NCBI GenBank assembly: GCA_002361335.1
Contig: DESS01000002.1
Coordinates: 1 to 64,000 of the forward strand
DNA: 64,000 nucleotides
From: Richelia sp. UBA3308
GTDB taxonomy: Bacteria; Cyanobacteriota; Cyanobacteriia; Cyanobacteriales; Nostocaceae
Reading direction: 5' to 3'
A program made the translations under genes and the position numbers. The notes under the pieces were generated by a model, which saw only the letters and a program-made list of their open reading frames with translations, searched no databases and was not told the origin of the DNA. This document shows, piece by piece, positions 63,866-64,000 of the stretch (the stretch's first letter is position 1; every line of letters begins with the position of its first letter).

Positions 63866-64000
63866 TCATCTTTGATAATCAGTGTTGTGACTTTTTGGCG
63901 GGTTATTCTGTATTTCATTATTCCCTGAGCGATTGGTACGAAAAGTTACATTTACACCTTCGTTAGATTGTTCCAACACTAGTAAAGGTGTGGGTTTAGC
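63866..64000 (-). CDS. 3' end of an unidentified leftward gene (partial)
   Basis: Reading leftward from the window edge gives 44 residues and a TGA: AKPTPLLVLEQSNEGVNVTF, then RTNRSGNNEIQNNPPKSHNT and DYQR. The first half has a beta-strand look (TPLLVLEQSNEGVNVTFRTN); the Asn-rich end is low-complexity. The frame is open to the edge and its codon use fits the region, but the protein cannot be identified from so short a piece. Confidence 0.5.
   Translation of the reverse strand, partial: AKPTPLLVLEQSNEGVNVTFRTNRSGNNEIQNNPPKSHNTDYQR

Overview
The window comes from a filamentous cyanobacterium, most likely a heterocyst-forming member of the Nostocales (a Calothrix- or Rivularia-like organism would fit). 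The evidence is pcyA (phycocyanobilin synthesis), a DevBCA-type exporter like the one that builds the heterocyst envelope, a cyanobacterial RNase E with the C-terminal arginine tail, several cyanobacteria-restricted families (DUF1830, DUF1997, DUF3531, DUF4079, DICT), frequent GCGATCGC (HIP1) octamers, AT-rich DNA, and many short tandem repeats in the gaps.

Layout. 1-13.7 kb: a two-sided cell-surface glycosylation cluster. Leftward genes are three GT-C type membrane glycosyltransferases, a flippase-like LPG-synthase-type membrane protein, an unrecognised 543-residue protein and a polyprenyl-phosphate GT2. Rightward genes are a methyltransferase, a GtrB/ArnC-like GT2, an SMR/EamA-like carrier, the relic of a DUF2079 membrane protein, and a PIG-V-like mannosyltransferase. 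Together they look like a pathway that loads sugars on a polyprenyl phosphate, flips them and transfers them outside the cytoplasm. 14.9-24.7 kb: polysaccharide deacetylase, ferredoxin-type glutamate synthase, a secreted phosphodiester glycosidase-like protein and a mannose-phosphate-isomerase-type cupin. 25-31 kb: an IscA-type protein followed by the str operon (rpsL, rpsG, fusA, tuf, rpsJ) and a Lon-substrate-domain protein. 32-40 kb: pheA, DUF1997, and a leftward set of a radical SAM/DUF2344 protein, rne and rnhB. 40-44 kb: STAS protein, a small gene behind a perfect CRP-type operator, clpS, a CPBP protease and a WG-repeat protein. 45-46 kb: a decayed IscB gene still preceded by a recognisable HEARO/omega RNA. 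46-57 kb: pentapeptide-repeat proteins, a DICT sensor with a degenerate HD-GYP-like region, a B12-type radical SAM protein and small conserved proteins. 57-64 kb: an ABC ATPase, pcyA, a long AT-rich gap, devB-devC-devA, and the 3' end of an unidentified leftward gene.

A recurring theme is that short repeats sit exactly on gene edges. They supply the last codons and stop of several genes, begin immediately after the stop of others, and reach to the start codons of devC, devA and the SMR gene. The most notable items for a second look are the IscB relic with its preserved RNA, the CRP-type operator before a 64-residue protein, the mutually exclusive hairpins near 21.5 kb, and the repeat-derived insertion inside glutamate synthase. 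No tRNA, rRNA, CRISPR array, intact transposase or prophage was seen.
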